From assembly GCA_016201045.1 (NCBI GenBank), contig JACQDM010000010.1, positions 1-64,000 on the forward strand: 64,000 nt of DNA, given 5' to 3'. Both the position numbers and the translations under genes were made by a program. This DNA comes from Afipia sp. (GTDB lineage Bacteria > Pseudomonadota > Alphaproteobacteria > Rhizobiales > Xanthobacteraceae). Under the pieces are notes generated by a model. That model was not told the DNA's origin and did not search any database. It saw only the letters and a program-made list of their open reading frames with translations. Shown in pieces: positions 26,901-32,631 of the stretch. Each line of letters begins with the position of its first letter. The stretch's first letter is position 1.

Positions 26901-27171
26901 CGCCGTCTTCGGAGATCAGAGCGGGCCGCTTCTCGCCCCGGAAGTAATCGTGGATAACGTATTTCTGTTCATGGCCCGAGAGCACGAGATCGTTGCCGTC
27001 ACGCGCATAATCGCCGTGGAACAACAAATGCTTGTCGGGTACGATGATGCCATTCGCTTTGGCGTGACCGTCGCCAGCATGCGGCTTCGACGGGAAGCCA
27101 AACTGCTCACCGTCGAGCGAGACGGCCGACGCCGTCGATAGGTTCGAATTGATCGGCCCTGGAAAATTCAC
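17968..27171 (-). CDS. Giant repeat adhesin with FecR, cadherin-like, C-type lectin, FG-GAP and RTX regions (LapA-like)
   Basis: A 3067-residue type I-secreted surface protein with a GTG start. The layout runs as follows. An N-terminal module (about 30-105: GDYARDGNDLVLSG, VIHDYFRGEK) precedes a linker with di-alanines at 110-111 and 115-116 (YAQAAPADAAQ). A FecR-like domain (about 119-235, ending PVATMGIRGTAV) follows, then about eight cadherin/VCBS-like repeats marked by ND(A/Q)P junctions. An inserted C-type lectin domain (about 1294-1437) has EPN and WND calcium/sugar motifs. A concanavalin-like segment lies at about 1735-1970 and six FG-GAP repeats at about 2085-2395. RTX nonapeptides lie near 2655-2705 and 2950-2985, then a C-terminal secretion signal (DTITDFQAGSDHVVM). 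The exporter genes follow. The ribosome-binding site is weak. Confidence 0.93.
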   Translation of the reverse strand: MNFPGPINSNLSTASAVSLDGEQFGFPSKPHAGDGHAKANGIIVPDKHLLFHGDYARDGNDLVLSGHEQKYVIHDYFRGEKRPALISEDGAMLSGQIVSSLTGYVQYAQAAPADAAQIVGHVMKLTGSASVIRNGVTVELNIGDAVQKGDVIQTGSDSSIAMTLIDGTAFGMQANARMVLNELVYDPNGSSNSSFISLVQGTITFVAGQTAKNGNMRVETPVATMGIRGTAVLVKIISETGNVETSLGVEPDGHVGGLVFYDNATGALIGTMTQAGRVTVFSPSGVGQPITATEYVKSLDQNQADKGLFSQVFQLYFPNFNPDANPKSTDHPRTDIGVPPTIIGKAGIDPDTGRPTITYTIQTTNPDTHVTTDLKIIYVNTPPQFTVTNATDVQATVLGPHSFKLGDHVTITDPDIGAAPFFDVAVPYLPNSGSLTQATTTSPAPTPFLLNASLVSLDAVTGIVTYNPEGFRFLGDGETAVYTFRFVAASGVGSTLSDTGVEILTLTVTGENDAPIFTTADTPLSFSENAQGVSTAHVFASIPVAFTDEDFSDTAGVFSVSTSVATAHTSVQPTADLSKLPSMATLLTYLTFDNSVGNSFGVTRVPLTDQGTVNAKFTAPDGVFDFLAQGEQIQIAYTITIDDGHAGSTPSTETITFTVTGTNDAPVLAADTSLTPHIADEVADKTNEPAIVIDTVSGSLTFTDVDLTDTHQASAALNASPTSVIWSGGLRTDIPLATLNALGTAMTAAIATGVVSGTPNVDNPDSTNTGAGSLDWTFTLPDHLSDFLAHGETLTLVYDVTVTDYHNGVATGTSSTQQVTVQIVAANDQPNISVIDTSATIQEDVSVQPGNLLQDTGAVTFTDADTTDTHTVDIVYNNDATGAHGGTVSSGLASALATALSGPASALAEGVNTFDWNFSLDNSLVQYLGVGETVTASYTIDVKDNSGVLSSNTSAPQTVTVTITGTNDAPVLTANAVLPSAAEDSGGTAQTLSSLFAGSVQDADQTAYLKGFAISDSGASADGAWWFSDNGGVWSQIGTTSASAALIVSASVLVKFVPNTDFNGDPPSLTVYAIDDTYTGSFSSGSGGTRYTVDLTQAYTHGDTAPISQDGATISTTITAVNDAPVATTLTATLAAIDEDTTNPAGDTVANLFAANFSDAKDSVPGGSSADTFAGVVITSYTPDVAKGDWEYSNDAGAHWAPLGAASYSNAIPLSATDLLRFVPAADYNGAATALSANLIESGETFSSGTPINLSAVGGTTHFSQDQIALGETINAINDAPVAVNDTTTEYAAPTDPSWVLDTDNGHYYRYVANAAGLTWTAAAVAAAADGGYLTTITSDSENNFVNSLIPSSAHAWLGGYGPTATDTASWYWTSGPEQGAHFTYTNWNSGEPNGDINFADAGLQINPDGTWNDVPTTSSERFGGFGYVEEWGGQVGPVAFREDTDTTLTTQQLLANDTDVDTPHASLTITGVDANSANGGTVALNGNIITYHPAANFNGADSFTYTLSDGSLTSTGTVSFNVASVNDAPVLDLNSADTPDVSTSYAAPLLNDGNPFPIALVPTVTDVDNTTMASATVVLTDGQSGDFFFIPGETSPGTGTLEGGSITWTISGAAGTANPLTITFTGSSADYADAIQQISFGSNGGSVGDRHIDVTVSDGTSNSNTATATISVEDAGASALSINEGPETASVAAAGATFVYNQFSATDTNPGATQTWTVDGGSRVSSPAYHFAIDEFKVERSFNGTPSNAFDDTFDTAAPPTTPASNPDSLTYRVVPYGSFANQNGEALIDSATAGFVGMNVFANLPTYGQYATLVTDTTPGGTDGLRPGDDFQVSGLFDLTVPDVGSEAYGIRLSDRININDPQSQPGDDVIEFAVVRGPGGTASVQLQRLDYLNGIPLVLQTIPVGSYSPGEQIRLELTHAAYGAVTASFQLEHSGIVDSTINFTASAEIFNGEDWTLAQFFGRSNPVADSGTNADSYLQGMYGTLVVNQSGQWGYALNPSLPSTHSLAGGEVQHDIFTVRVADGTGATDFKTVDVSVTGANDAPVLNSPFVVTANQNTSDVSVLFPNEGGRLSSATSYSGGDNDTYQVAVGDVNGDGFTDIVVSNHSYPSGGNTVGVLLGHGDSTFDPALTFNTGGSQPSGIALGDVNGDGKLDIVVSNLTSNTVGVLLGQGNGHFSTVSDFYVNGNFPYDVALGDMNNDGKLDIIVSNELDNNIGVMLGDGTGNYGATTTTYSGGQHPTELAVGDFNGDGNLDVAVSNIGNPSNINVGILLGDGNGVLTLSGTYNSGGQPGGLAVGDVNGDGKLDIVVANSSNNTVGILLGNGDGSFTNAGIYASGGGGASEVSLADMNGDGRLDIVVDNSTSNTVGVLLNNGFGGFSPALTFGTGGSGATGLAAGTLSASPTLQSILFNDTANAGQTVGSFLTGVRDVDNNALQGIAVTDTNDGNGAWQYSLTGDVWLPLAASVTSALLLTANDLIRFVPDGANTTTASLTYHAWDQTQGVEGGTWDLTQGTGGTTAFSIGTQTANITVGDIVPIVETVQTNSGYDTTTLWSDLSQGILSSYDADHITLVNGSHTVTIDTTGLIYNSVPGGIELTGGVANAIHVTDTATTNPLLDLTNFDTLATDLYAAVGPSGTQGTFDALLNSHPFEIYGGTGADVLKGYGFNDYIDTGGGADIVNAGAGNDVIVVHDNSAWQIDGGAGVDTLTLDGHFDLVNGPQNQSVSNVEILDMNNGLANVVTVSGEGIAEANSEHTIRVLGDSNDRVALGNTFQGHENGHWGLENTSTTFTGDNVTDGVTFTEYAFRDNNVTYATAYVEQGVEVNVRVLSGDGVTTAENINGSTTVYDAFLSDSNQSAQYKMTAVAQHGSVATSLGVALDDSAHQVVESVAAINSDFAGGIVYTPNSPLDAPDGNGELYDTVTLTVRDATNLVQDTMNFIFRQQGNGPATLVGTNEKDVIFGTENSDMMSGLGGKDNFVFTNTLSGSGSDTITDFQAGSDHVVMNNFGDLFNGDANAWLNANVTDTMNGALVHIDANSSVTLTGVIKANLTVNDFIVHPGTLPGA
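19983..20905 (-). repeat. Six tandem FG-GAP/VCBS repeats, about 150 bp each, inside the adhesin gene
   Basis: Six consecutive units of about 50 residues each begin with GD(V/M/F)N(G/N)DG(K/N/F/R)xD(I/V)xVxN and continue with (V/I)G(V/I)(L/M)LGxGxGxF. The DxNxDG core is the calcium loop of integrin-type beta-propeller blades. A partial blade before the first and after the last unit could close a seven-bladed ring. At DNA level the units share long near-identical stretches and could recombine. Confidence 0.85.
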
Positions 27172-27315
27172 GGGTGAACCAATTTAAAACGGTTAAGTTT
27201 TTATAAACCCAAGATAGGCCATTCATACCTTAGACTAGGTCGCCCCGATAGCGATTTGAGTTCAGATGGTTACGCTCGCTGCGATTTTCCGCAAAATTTG
27301 ATCTGGGTCCGTACT

Positions 27316-27334
27316 CGGTCGGTTTGACCGACCG
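27316..27334. promoter_or_regulatory. Perfect 8-bp palindrome in the adhesin/LapG intergenic region
   Basis: CGGTCGGT at 27316-27323 and ACCGACCG at 27327-27334 form a perfect inverted repeat with a 3-base centre (TTG). It lies about 145 bases upstream of the adhesin start. The symmetry suits a dimeric repressor or activator operator. It could also form a hairpin in an adhesin leader RNA, if transcription starts far upstream. Confidence 0.4.
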
Positions 27335-27572
27335 CTAATCCCATGATGTGGCAAGCAGATTTGCAGGTTTTCGATCCTTAAAGGGTTTGGCTGCGTGGCG
27401 CATGTCGGCCTAATCCGGGGCGTTCTTGGAGCGAATGCCTAGCGATTTTAATCACTTGCGCCGTAGAATACTTGGACTGGCTGGCGGTGCAATCGCCCTC
27501 CTTTGACCTCTGCGGCGCTCCGTGTCCCGAACCATCCGGCGAGAACGGAAGCCCGGTCGTTTAAAATTTTAC

Positions 27573-27595
27573 GGAAATTCCTCAACGGAAGTTCC
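27573..27595. promoter_or_regulatory. Two GGAA-N-TTCC palindromic sites upstream of the LapG-type gene
   Basis: GGAAATTCC at 27573-27581 and GGAAGTTCC at 27587-27595 are the same 9-bp palindrome with a variable centre. They are part of an 11-base direct repeat (ACGGAARTTCC) and lie 14 bp centre to centre. The pair is 140 bp upstream of the protease start. Tandem near-identical palindromes suggest cooperative binding of one regulator, whose identity is not visible here. Confidence 0.4.
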
Positions 27596-27734
27596 GCATG
27601 TTTGAATCAATACCCGCACGATTCCCCCGACCTTAAGCCGGTTCATACCGCCTCACACATAAACCGCGTGACGAAAAGATCCGGTCACGTGCAGGCAAAT
27701 CATCGCCAGCCGATGCCCGGACAAGGGGCGTCAC

Positions 27735-28559
27735 ATGCTGGCTTCAACTTCCTTGCGCGAATGCGCGTGGACTATCGCAACTGCGTGCGCGGTACTCGTG
27801 TTTTCCTGCCGCTTCGATGCGCAGGCAGCGCCGGTTATTTCGCAAGCTCCGTCCGTGGCCGCCGAGCCGTTTGCCCTCAATACGCGCGCAGTGACAGAAG
27901 GTTCTCTTTCGGACAAGTGGCGAGCTGTTGAGCGGGCGATTGTCGACGATCTGAAGGTCATCGCGCAGTGCCGGGACGATCACTCTAGCTGTTCTTCTCC
28001 CGAAGCGCTTCAATTTCTCAAAATTGTCGCGGATGCGAGCGAGCAATCCGGTCTTGCGCGCGTTGGAACGATCAACCGCGCTTTCAATCTGGCAATCCGG
28101 CCGGTGAGCGATCTGGCGCAATATGGCGTCGAGGATGTCTGGACCTCTCCTCTCGCGACCCTTGCATCTGGTGCCGGCGATTGTGAGGACTACGCGATCG
28201 CAAAATATGTCGCGCTGCGCGAGGCAGGCATCTCGCAGGAAGATTTACGGCTCGTCATTCTCCGCAATGAAACGAGCGGAGAAGATCACGCCGTCGCTGC
28301 CGTGCGCGTCGAAGGCCGCTGGCGCATGCTTGACAATCGGTTTCTTCTGATGCTCGAGGACACAGAAGTAACGAAGTTCCAGCCGCTCTTTGCCATCGAT
28401 GCAGAAGGTGCGAAGCGCTTTGAACAACAGACGATCGTCGTGGCGGATGCCAAGACCGCGCAGCCATCCATTGAAGCCGATATAAGCGCGATCACGTTCG
28501 CCGTGGATCCGGCCTCCATCGCCCCCGTCGACGACCTCTGGCAACTGCACCCGATGTGA
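27735..28559 (+). CDS. LapG-type periplasmic transglutaminase-like cysteine protease (BTLCP)
   Basis: A 274-residue exported protease. A signal peptide (AWTIATACAVLVFSC...AQAAP) precedes the BTLCP domain. The Cys-His-Asp triad is intact: C150 in GAGDCEDYAIAKY, H185 in EDHAVAAVR and D200 in RMLDNRF. The spacing is within two residues of LapG of Pseudomonas fluorescens (C135, H172, D189). An AAGGGG ribosome-binding site precedes the ATG. LapG enzymes cut giant adhesins after a di-alanine in the N-terminal region and release them from the cell. Here the gene is divergent from a giant adhesin with two di-alanine sites at 110-116. No LapD receptor gene is in the window. Confidence 0.9.
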   Translation: MLASTSLRECAWTIATACAVLVFSCRFDAQAAPVISQAPSVAAEPFALNTRAVTEGSLSDKWRAVERAIVDDLKVIAQCRDDHSSCSSPEALQFLKIVADASEQSGLARVGTINRAFNLAIRPVSDLAQYGVEDVWTSPLATLASGAGDCEDYAIAKYVALREAGISQEDLRLVILRNETSGEDHAVAAVRVEGRWRMLDNRFLLMLEDTEVTKFQPLFAIDAEGAKRFEQQTIVVADAKTAQPSIEADISAITFAVDPASIAPVDDLWQLHPM

Positions 28560-28562
28560 TTG

Positions 28563-28760
28563 TCAGCCGCGCACCATGAGCTGGATCGCGGCGACGATGA
28601 CCAAGACCGAACCTACAAACACAATCAGGCTCGGGTTGTCGCAAAACGCTGCGCCCTGGAAGCATAGTTGATCGGCGATGGTCCAGCCGTGATTTCGCGT
28701 GACACCAGCCAGCAGAAACACGCCACCTGCGCATAAAACCGCAAAAATGAACTGCAGCAT
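28563..28760 (-). CDS. Small two-helix membrane protein
   Basis: A 65-residue protein from the ATG at 28760, which has AAAGGAG 7 bases upstream; an upstream in-frame ATG at 28784 is less favoured. Two hydrophobic helices (FIFAVLCAGGVFLLAGV and LIVFVGSVLVIVAAIQLMV) flank a polar loop with two cysteines (LCFQGAAFCDNP). The loop is probably periplasmic and disulfide-bonded. No family is recognised. It converges with the LapG-type gene, ending 3 bases from its stop. Confidence 0.55.
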   Translation of the reverse strand: MLQFIFAVLCAGGVFLLAGVTRNHGWTIADQLCFQGAAFCDNPSLIVFVGSVLVIVAAIQLMVRG

Positions 28761-28994
28761 GGCAATGCTCCTTTCGCGGAGCATTTCTCGCGCTCGATCC
28801 GTAAACCAATGCTTGTTCCGCTCGCAAAAAGCCGGACGTATTGGCTGGAAATTTCAAAGCCCGCGCTCCGCTGAAATATGGCGGAACCTTCTGACGCAAG
28901 ATTTTGAATCGAATGCCAACGATTCGCCGCAAGCCGAATCCAATCTGGAACGCAGCTTTGGTTTGAACGTTCGATTTTTCCGGAGGTATTTCTG

Positions 28995-29198
28995 ATGGCA
29001 ACGCGCGCGCAGCGTCTGGCTGAATTCGATGGATACGGCGACCCGCCTGCAAACGAAGCGGTGCAAGTTCTCTGCGAGGACAAGAGCGGAACTTATCAAC
29101 TGCCGTTTGCGTGCCGATGGGAAAACGGCGAGTGGCGTAACTGCGAATCCGGCGGTCGTGTTGAAGCAGCGGTTGTCGGCTGGCGCCGCGCTCGCTGA
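28995..29198 (+). CDS. Small hypothetical cytoplasmic protein
   Basis: A 67-residue protein with a strong GGAGGT site about 7 bases upstream of the ATG. It is polar, with no membrane helix. The sequence (CEDKSGTYQLPFACRWENGEWRNCESGG) has three cysteines and tryptophans typical of a small compact domain. The C-terminus VEAAVVGWRRAR is basic. It is probably conserved in related genomes as an uncharacterised gene. It converges with the RraA-like gene. Confidence 0.55.
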   Translation: MATRAQRLAEFDGYGDPPANEAVQVLCEDKSGTYQLPFACRWENGEWRNCESGGRVEAAVVGWRRAR

Positions 29199-29214
29199 TC
29201 GTTTCCCATTCAGC

Positions 29215-29922
29215 TCAGGATTTCTTCCCCTTTGAAGCAGCGTAGCGCGCCTTGGTCTCTGCGTTCATCGGATAGAGTCCGGGCAGCGCCGCGCCATTGT
29301 TCACCTCGTTGACGATCCAGCCTTCCATCGCTTCCTGTTCAGGACCTTCGGCGAGAATGTGCTCGACGAAAGCCTGCGGAATGAGCACCGCACCGTCCTG
29401 ATCGGCAACCACCACATCGTCGGGGAATACGGCGACGCCGCCGCATCCAATCGGTTCGCCCCAATTCACAAAAGTTAATCCCGCGACCGAGGGCGGCGCA
29501 GCCGCACCGTTGCACCAGATCGGCAGACCCGTTCCGAGGCATCCTTCGAGATCGCGCATAACTCCGTCCGTGACGAGCGCCGTGACGCCCCGCTTCGCCA
29601 TGCGCGCGCACAGAATGTCGCCGAAGATTCCCGCATCCGTCACACCCATCGCGTCGACGACGGTGATGCAACCCTCGGGCATTGCCTCGATGGCGGTGCG
29701 GGTGGAGATTGGCTTCGACCATGACTCGGGCGTCGCAAGGTCCTCTCGCGCGGGAACAAATCTGAGCGTAAATGCAGGTCCGACGAGGCGATCCTGACCC
29801 GGACGCAGCGGCTTCGATCCGCGCATCCAGACATTCCGCAGCCCCTTCTTCAACAGCACGGTTGTGATGGTCGCGGTCGATACGTGCTTGAGCGTTTGAA
29901 TTTGTTGCTGCGAAAGCGCCAT
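29215..29922 (-). CDS. RraA-like / HMG-aldolase family protein
   Basis: A 235-residue protein from the ATG at 29922, which has CGGAG upstream. The longer frame to 29982 adds an unrelated leader. The RraA/4-hydroxy-4-methyl-2-oxoglutarate aldolase fold is indicated by GDILCARMAKRGVTALVTDG (substrate/metal loop), then VMRDLEG with the Arg-Asp pair. GEPIGCGGVAVFPDDVVVADQDG follows. Family members are divalent-metal lyases of pyruvate-containing acids; a minority inhibit RNase E. The catalytic Arg/Asp pair supports an enzyme. The specific substrate cannot be read from the sequence. The gene is divergent from pxpB, 150 bases away. Confidence 0.8.
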   Translation of the reverse strand: MALSQQQIQTLKHVSTATITTVLLKKGLRNVWMRGSKPLRPGQDRLVGPAFTLRFVPAREDLATPESWSKPISTRTAIEAMPEGCITVVDAMGVTDAGIFGDILCARMAKRGVTALVTDGVMRDLEGCLGTGLPIWCNGAAAPPSVAGLTFVNWGEPIGCGGVAVFPDDVVVADQDGAVLIPQAFVEHILAEGPEQEAMEGWIVNEVNNGAALPGLYPMNAETKARYAASKGKKS

Positions 29923-30075
29923 GCGAAAACTCCGTGATAAAGACAGCCTCTTCTTGCCAAACCGCGAAACCGCGTCAAGCATACAATCCGCCGGGCTTGC
30001 GATGCGCCTGCCGCCATTGCCAACGGACTGCCAGTATCGGAAAGTGCGAACTCACGTGTCCGCAGACGCTGCAAA

Positions 30076-30801
30076 ATGAAATCTGGCCTGCCCCGCATTC
30101 TTCCGTCCGGCGACACAGCGTTGACCGTGGAATTCGGCAGCGTTATCGACAGCGACATCAACCGGCGCGTTCTGTCGTTCGATCGCGCCGTTACCCGCGA
30201 AAAAATTGCATGTATCGTCGAGGCGGTCCCGACCTATCGTTCCTTGCTCGTCCATTATGATCCGCTAGCAGTCGGATTCGATGAGCTGTCGCAGAAACTG
30301 CTGACGTTGGCGAGTTTACCCGCGGATGCTGCCCCGGCGACGCGGCGCTGGCGAATTCCAGTTGTGTATGGGGAAGAATACGGCGTCGATCTGGATGACG
30401 TGGCGCGTGTGCACAATATAACGACAGACGAAGTCATCGCACGACATAGCAAAAGTGACTATCTGGTCGCGATGATCGGATTTACGCCGGGCTTTGCGTA
30501 TTTAAGTGGCCTCGATCCGACGATTGCGACGCCTCGACGCGAAACTCCGCGCAACGAGACACCGGCGGGTACGATCTCCATCGGCGGCGCGCAAGCCTGC
30601 GTTCAATGTCTGGCAGCGCCAAGCGGCTGGCATCTGCTCGGACGGACGCCGGTGCGGACCTTTCACGCGAAGCGCGATCCGGTTTTTCTTTTGGAGCCCG
30701 GTGACTGCATCAACTTTCACGCTATCGCAACGAAAGAATTCGCCGCGCTCGACAAGGCTGCCGAGCGTGGCGAGCCGATTGCCGAACTGGTGACATCGTG
30801 A
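30076..30801 (+). CDS. pxpB: 5-oxoprolinase subunit PxpB
   Basis: A 241-residue KipI-family protein. Characteristic blocks are PRILPSGDTALTVEFG, IPVVYGEEYGVDLDDVA, MIGFTPGFAYLSGLD and APSGWHLLGRTP. With PxpA and PxpC it forms the ATP-dependent 5-oxoprolinase that opens pyroglutamate to glutamate, recycling a product of glutamine and glutathione breakdown. The next gene starts with GTG overlapping its stop (GTGA), so the three genes are translationally coupled. No N-terminal signal is present; the product is cytoplasmic. Confidence 0.92.
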   Translation: MKSGLPRILPSGDTALTVEFGSVIDSDINRRVLSFDRAVTREKIACIVEAVPTYRSLLVHYDPLAVGFDELSQKLLTLASLPADAAPATRRWRIPVVYGEEYGVDLDDVARVHNITTDEVIARHSKSDYLVAMIGFTPGFAYLSGLDPTIATPRRETPRNETPAGTISIGGAQACVQCLAAPSGWHLLGRTPVRTFHAKRDPVFLLEPGDCINFHAIATKEFAALDKAAERGEPIAELVTS

Positions 30802-31862
30802 CCAGACTCGCGATCGTCACTGCAGGACCGGCGACTTCGATCCAAGATGGTGGCCGCTACGGCACACAGCGCTATGGTCTGCCGCCAAGCGGCGCGATGG
30901 ATCGTATCTCGCTCGCGGTCGCAAATTGTCTCGTCGACAACTCAATAGATAATGCGGCAGTGGAGGTGGGCCCGCTCGGTGCAGTGTTTGTCGCGCGCGA
31001 TGGAGCCGCGCGCATTGCTCTTTCCGGTGCTGTGCGAAACGCTGAGATTGCCGGAAATCCGCTGCCGCTCAATCAAACCGCAGTGCTGGCTGAAGGCGAG
31101 ACTTTGAAGCTGGGTCCGGCGCGTTCGGGCTCGTTCAGCTATCTTGCTATCGCGGGTGGCATCCATGGCGAACCGATATTCGGAAGCCTCTCGGTCAACG
31201 CACGCGCAGGAATCGGAAGCCCCTACCCGCGTCCGTTGCGCGAGGGCGACGTCATCGACACCGGCACGGCGTCGCTCATACCGCATGAATGGCAACTTGA
31301 CGTTCCCGATGCCGCGAAAGGCCCGATACGTGTCGTGATGGGTCCGCAGGCCGACGAATTCGGCAATTCATGCGACGTTTTTCTGAATGCCGAATGGGTC
31401 GTCTCGGCTACCAGTGATCGCATGGGTTATCGGCTCGAAGGACCGAAGATTCCGCACGGCAAGGGACACAACATCGTGTCGGACGGCACAGTGAACGGCA
31501 GCATCCAGGTTCCGGGATCGGGTCAACCCATCGTGCTCATGCTGGATCGCGGCACGACCGGCGGTTATCCGAAGATTGCAACTGTCATCAGCGCGGATCT
31601 CGGACGCTTCGCGCAAATGCAGGCCGGATCGAAATTTCGTTTCAAGGCCATCGCCGTCGATGAGGCACAGAGCGAGGCACGAAAACTGGCTGCGTTTCTG
31701 GGATCGCTGAAGAGCTGCATGCGCGCCACCGGCAGCTCCAACCTTAATATCGACGAGCTCGGCATAGCGAACGTCGCGGGGGTCGCTGTAAATGCGATGG
31801 ACACCCTGACGTGGCAAACTCAACGCGCTGGCGATGAGCGCGACGGACTTGGCTCGACATGA
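30798..31862 (+). CDS. pxpC: 5-oxoprolinase subunit PxpC
   Basis: A 354-residue KipA-family protein with a GTG start inside the pxpB stop. The family's opening block [19 protein letters not shown] is present, with PPSGAMD and later [20 protein letters not shown] and [16 protein letters not shown]. It is the carboxyltransferase-domain-like partner of PxpB and is needed for ATP-dependent 5-oxoproline hydrolysis. It overlaps pxpA by 4 bases (ATGA). Length is normal for the family. Confidence 0.92.
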   Translation: MTRLAIVTAGPATSIQDGGRYGTQRYGLPPSGAMDRISLAVANCLVDNSIDNAAVEVGPLGAVFVARDGAARIALSGAVRNAEIAGNPLPLNQTAVLAEGETLKLGPARSGSFSYLAIAGGIHGEPIFGSLSVNARAGIGSPYPRPLREGDVIDTGTASLIPHEWQLDVPDAAKGPIRVVMGPQADEFGNSCDVFLNAEWVVSATSDRMGYRLEGPKIPHGKGHNIVSDGTVNGSIQVPGSGQPIVLMLDRGTTGGYPKIATVISADLGRFAQMQAGSKFRFKAIAVDEAQSEARKLAAFLGSLKSCMRATGSSNLNIDELGIANVAGVAVNAMDTLTWQTQRAGDERDGLGST

Positions 31863-32623
31863 AAATCGATCTGAACAGCGATCTCGGCGAAGGCTTCGGC
31901 GCTTGGAGCATGGGCAATGACGACGCAATGCTCAATGTCGCCAGCAGCGTCAACGTCGCCTGCGGATTTCATGCCGGAGATTCGGACATCATGCTCAAGA
32001 CAGCCAAGCTCGCCAAGGAGCGCGGCGTCAGCATCGGTGCACATCCCGGTTTCCGCGATCTTCACGGCTTTGGACGAAGGCCAGTTCCGGGTCTAACATC
32101 ATCCGAAATAGAAACCATGGTGGCTTATCAGATCGGCGCGCTGCAGGCGGTCGCCGCCCTTGCCGGTCACAAAGTCACGCATGTAAAAGCACATGGTGCC
32201 TTGTCGAACGTCGGCTGCGCCGACGACATGACGGCGCGGGCCATTGCCAAAGCCATCAAATCGGTCGATCCCAATCTTTTTTTTGTTGTGCTCTCGAATT
32301 CGGCGCTGGTCCGCGCTGGCGAGGCTGAGGGCCTCAAGCTGATCCATGAAGTTTTCGCCGATCGCGCGTATGAGGACGATGCTCAGCTCGTCGCACGTAG
32401 CAAGCCGGGCGCCGTTCTGCATGATGGCAAGATGATCGCACAACGTGTGGTCCAAATGGTTCAGGACGGCACGATCGTTGCGGCTTCAGGGAAAATCATC
32501 AAGGCACCGATCGATACGATCTGCGTTCACGGCGATACACCGGGCGCTGTCGAAATAGCGCGCGGCGTACGCGGCGCGCTCGAACGTAGTGGAATTGCCG
32601 TTGCCCCGTTCGCTGCGAAATAG
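31859..32623 (+). CDS. pxpA: 5-oxoprolinase subunit PxpA (LamB/YcsF family)
   Basis: A 254-residue protein with the family signature [13 protein letters not shown] at the N-terminus, [26 protein letters not shown] and VKAHGALSN. The conserved acidic and histidine residues of the YcsF fold are all in place. It carries the 5-oxoproline-binding hydrolase part of the Pxp complex. It is the last gene of pxpBCA and converges with the flavoprotein gene 8 bases beyond, with no obvious terminator between them. Confidence 0.93.
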   Translation: MKIDLNSDLGEGFGAWSMGNDDAMLNVASSVNVACGFHAGDSDIMLKTAKLAKERGVSIGAHPGFRDLHGFGRRPVPGLTSSEIETMVAYQIGALQAVAALAGHKVTHVKAHGALSNVGCADDMTARAIAKAIKSVDPNLFFVVLSNSALVRAGEAEGLKLIHEVFADRAYEDDAQLVARSKPGAVLHDGKMIAQRVVQMVQDGTIVAASGKIIKAPIDTICVHGDTPGAVEIARGVRGALERSGIAVAPFAAK

Positions 32624-32631
32624 CTTGCAGT

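Larger units (their letters stand above)
27172..27734. promoter_or_regulatory. Divergent regulatory region between the adhesin and the LapG-type protease
   Basis: A 563-bp stretch separates the two divergent starts. I see no convincing gene on either strand. The 70 bases next to the adhesin are strongly AT-rich (around 27180-27235), suiting a promoter. Two structured elements, a 19-bp perfect palindrome and a pair of GGAA-N-TTCC sites, are listed separately. Its size is large for two unregulated promoters, which suggests several bound regulators. Confidence 0.5.
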
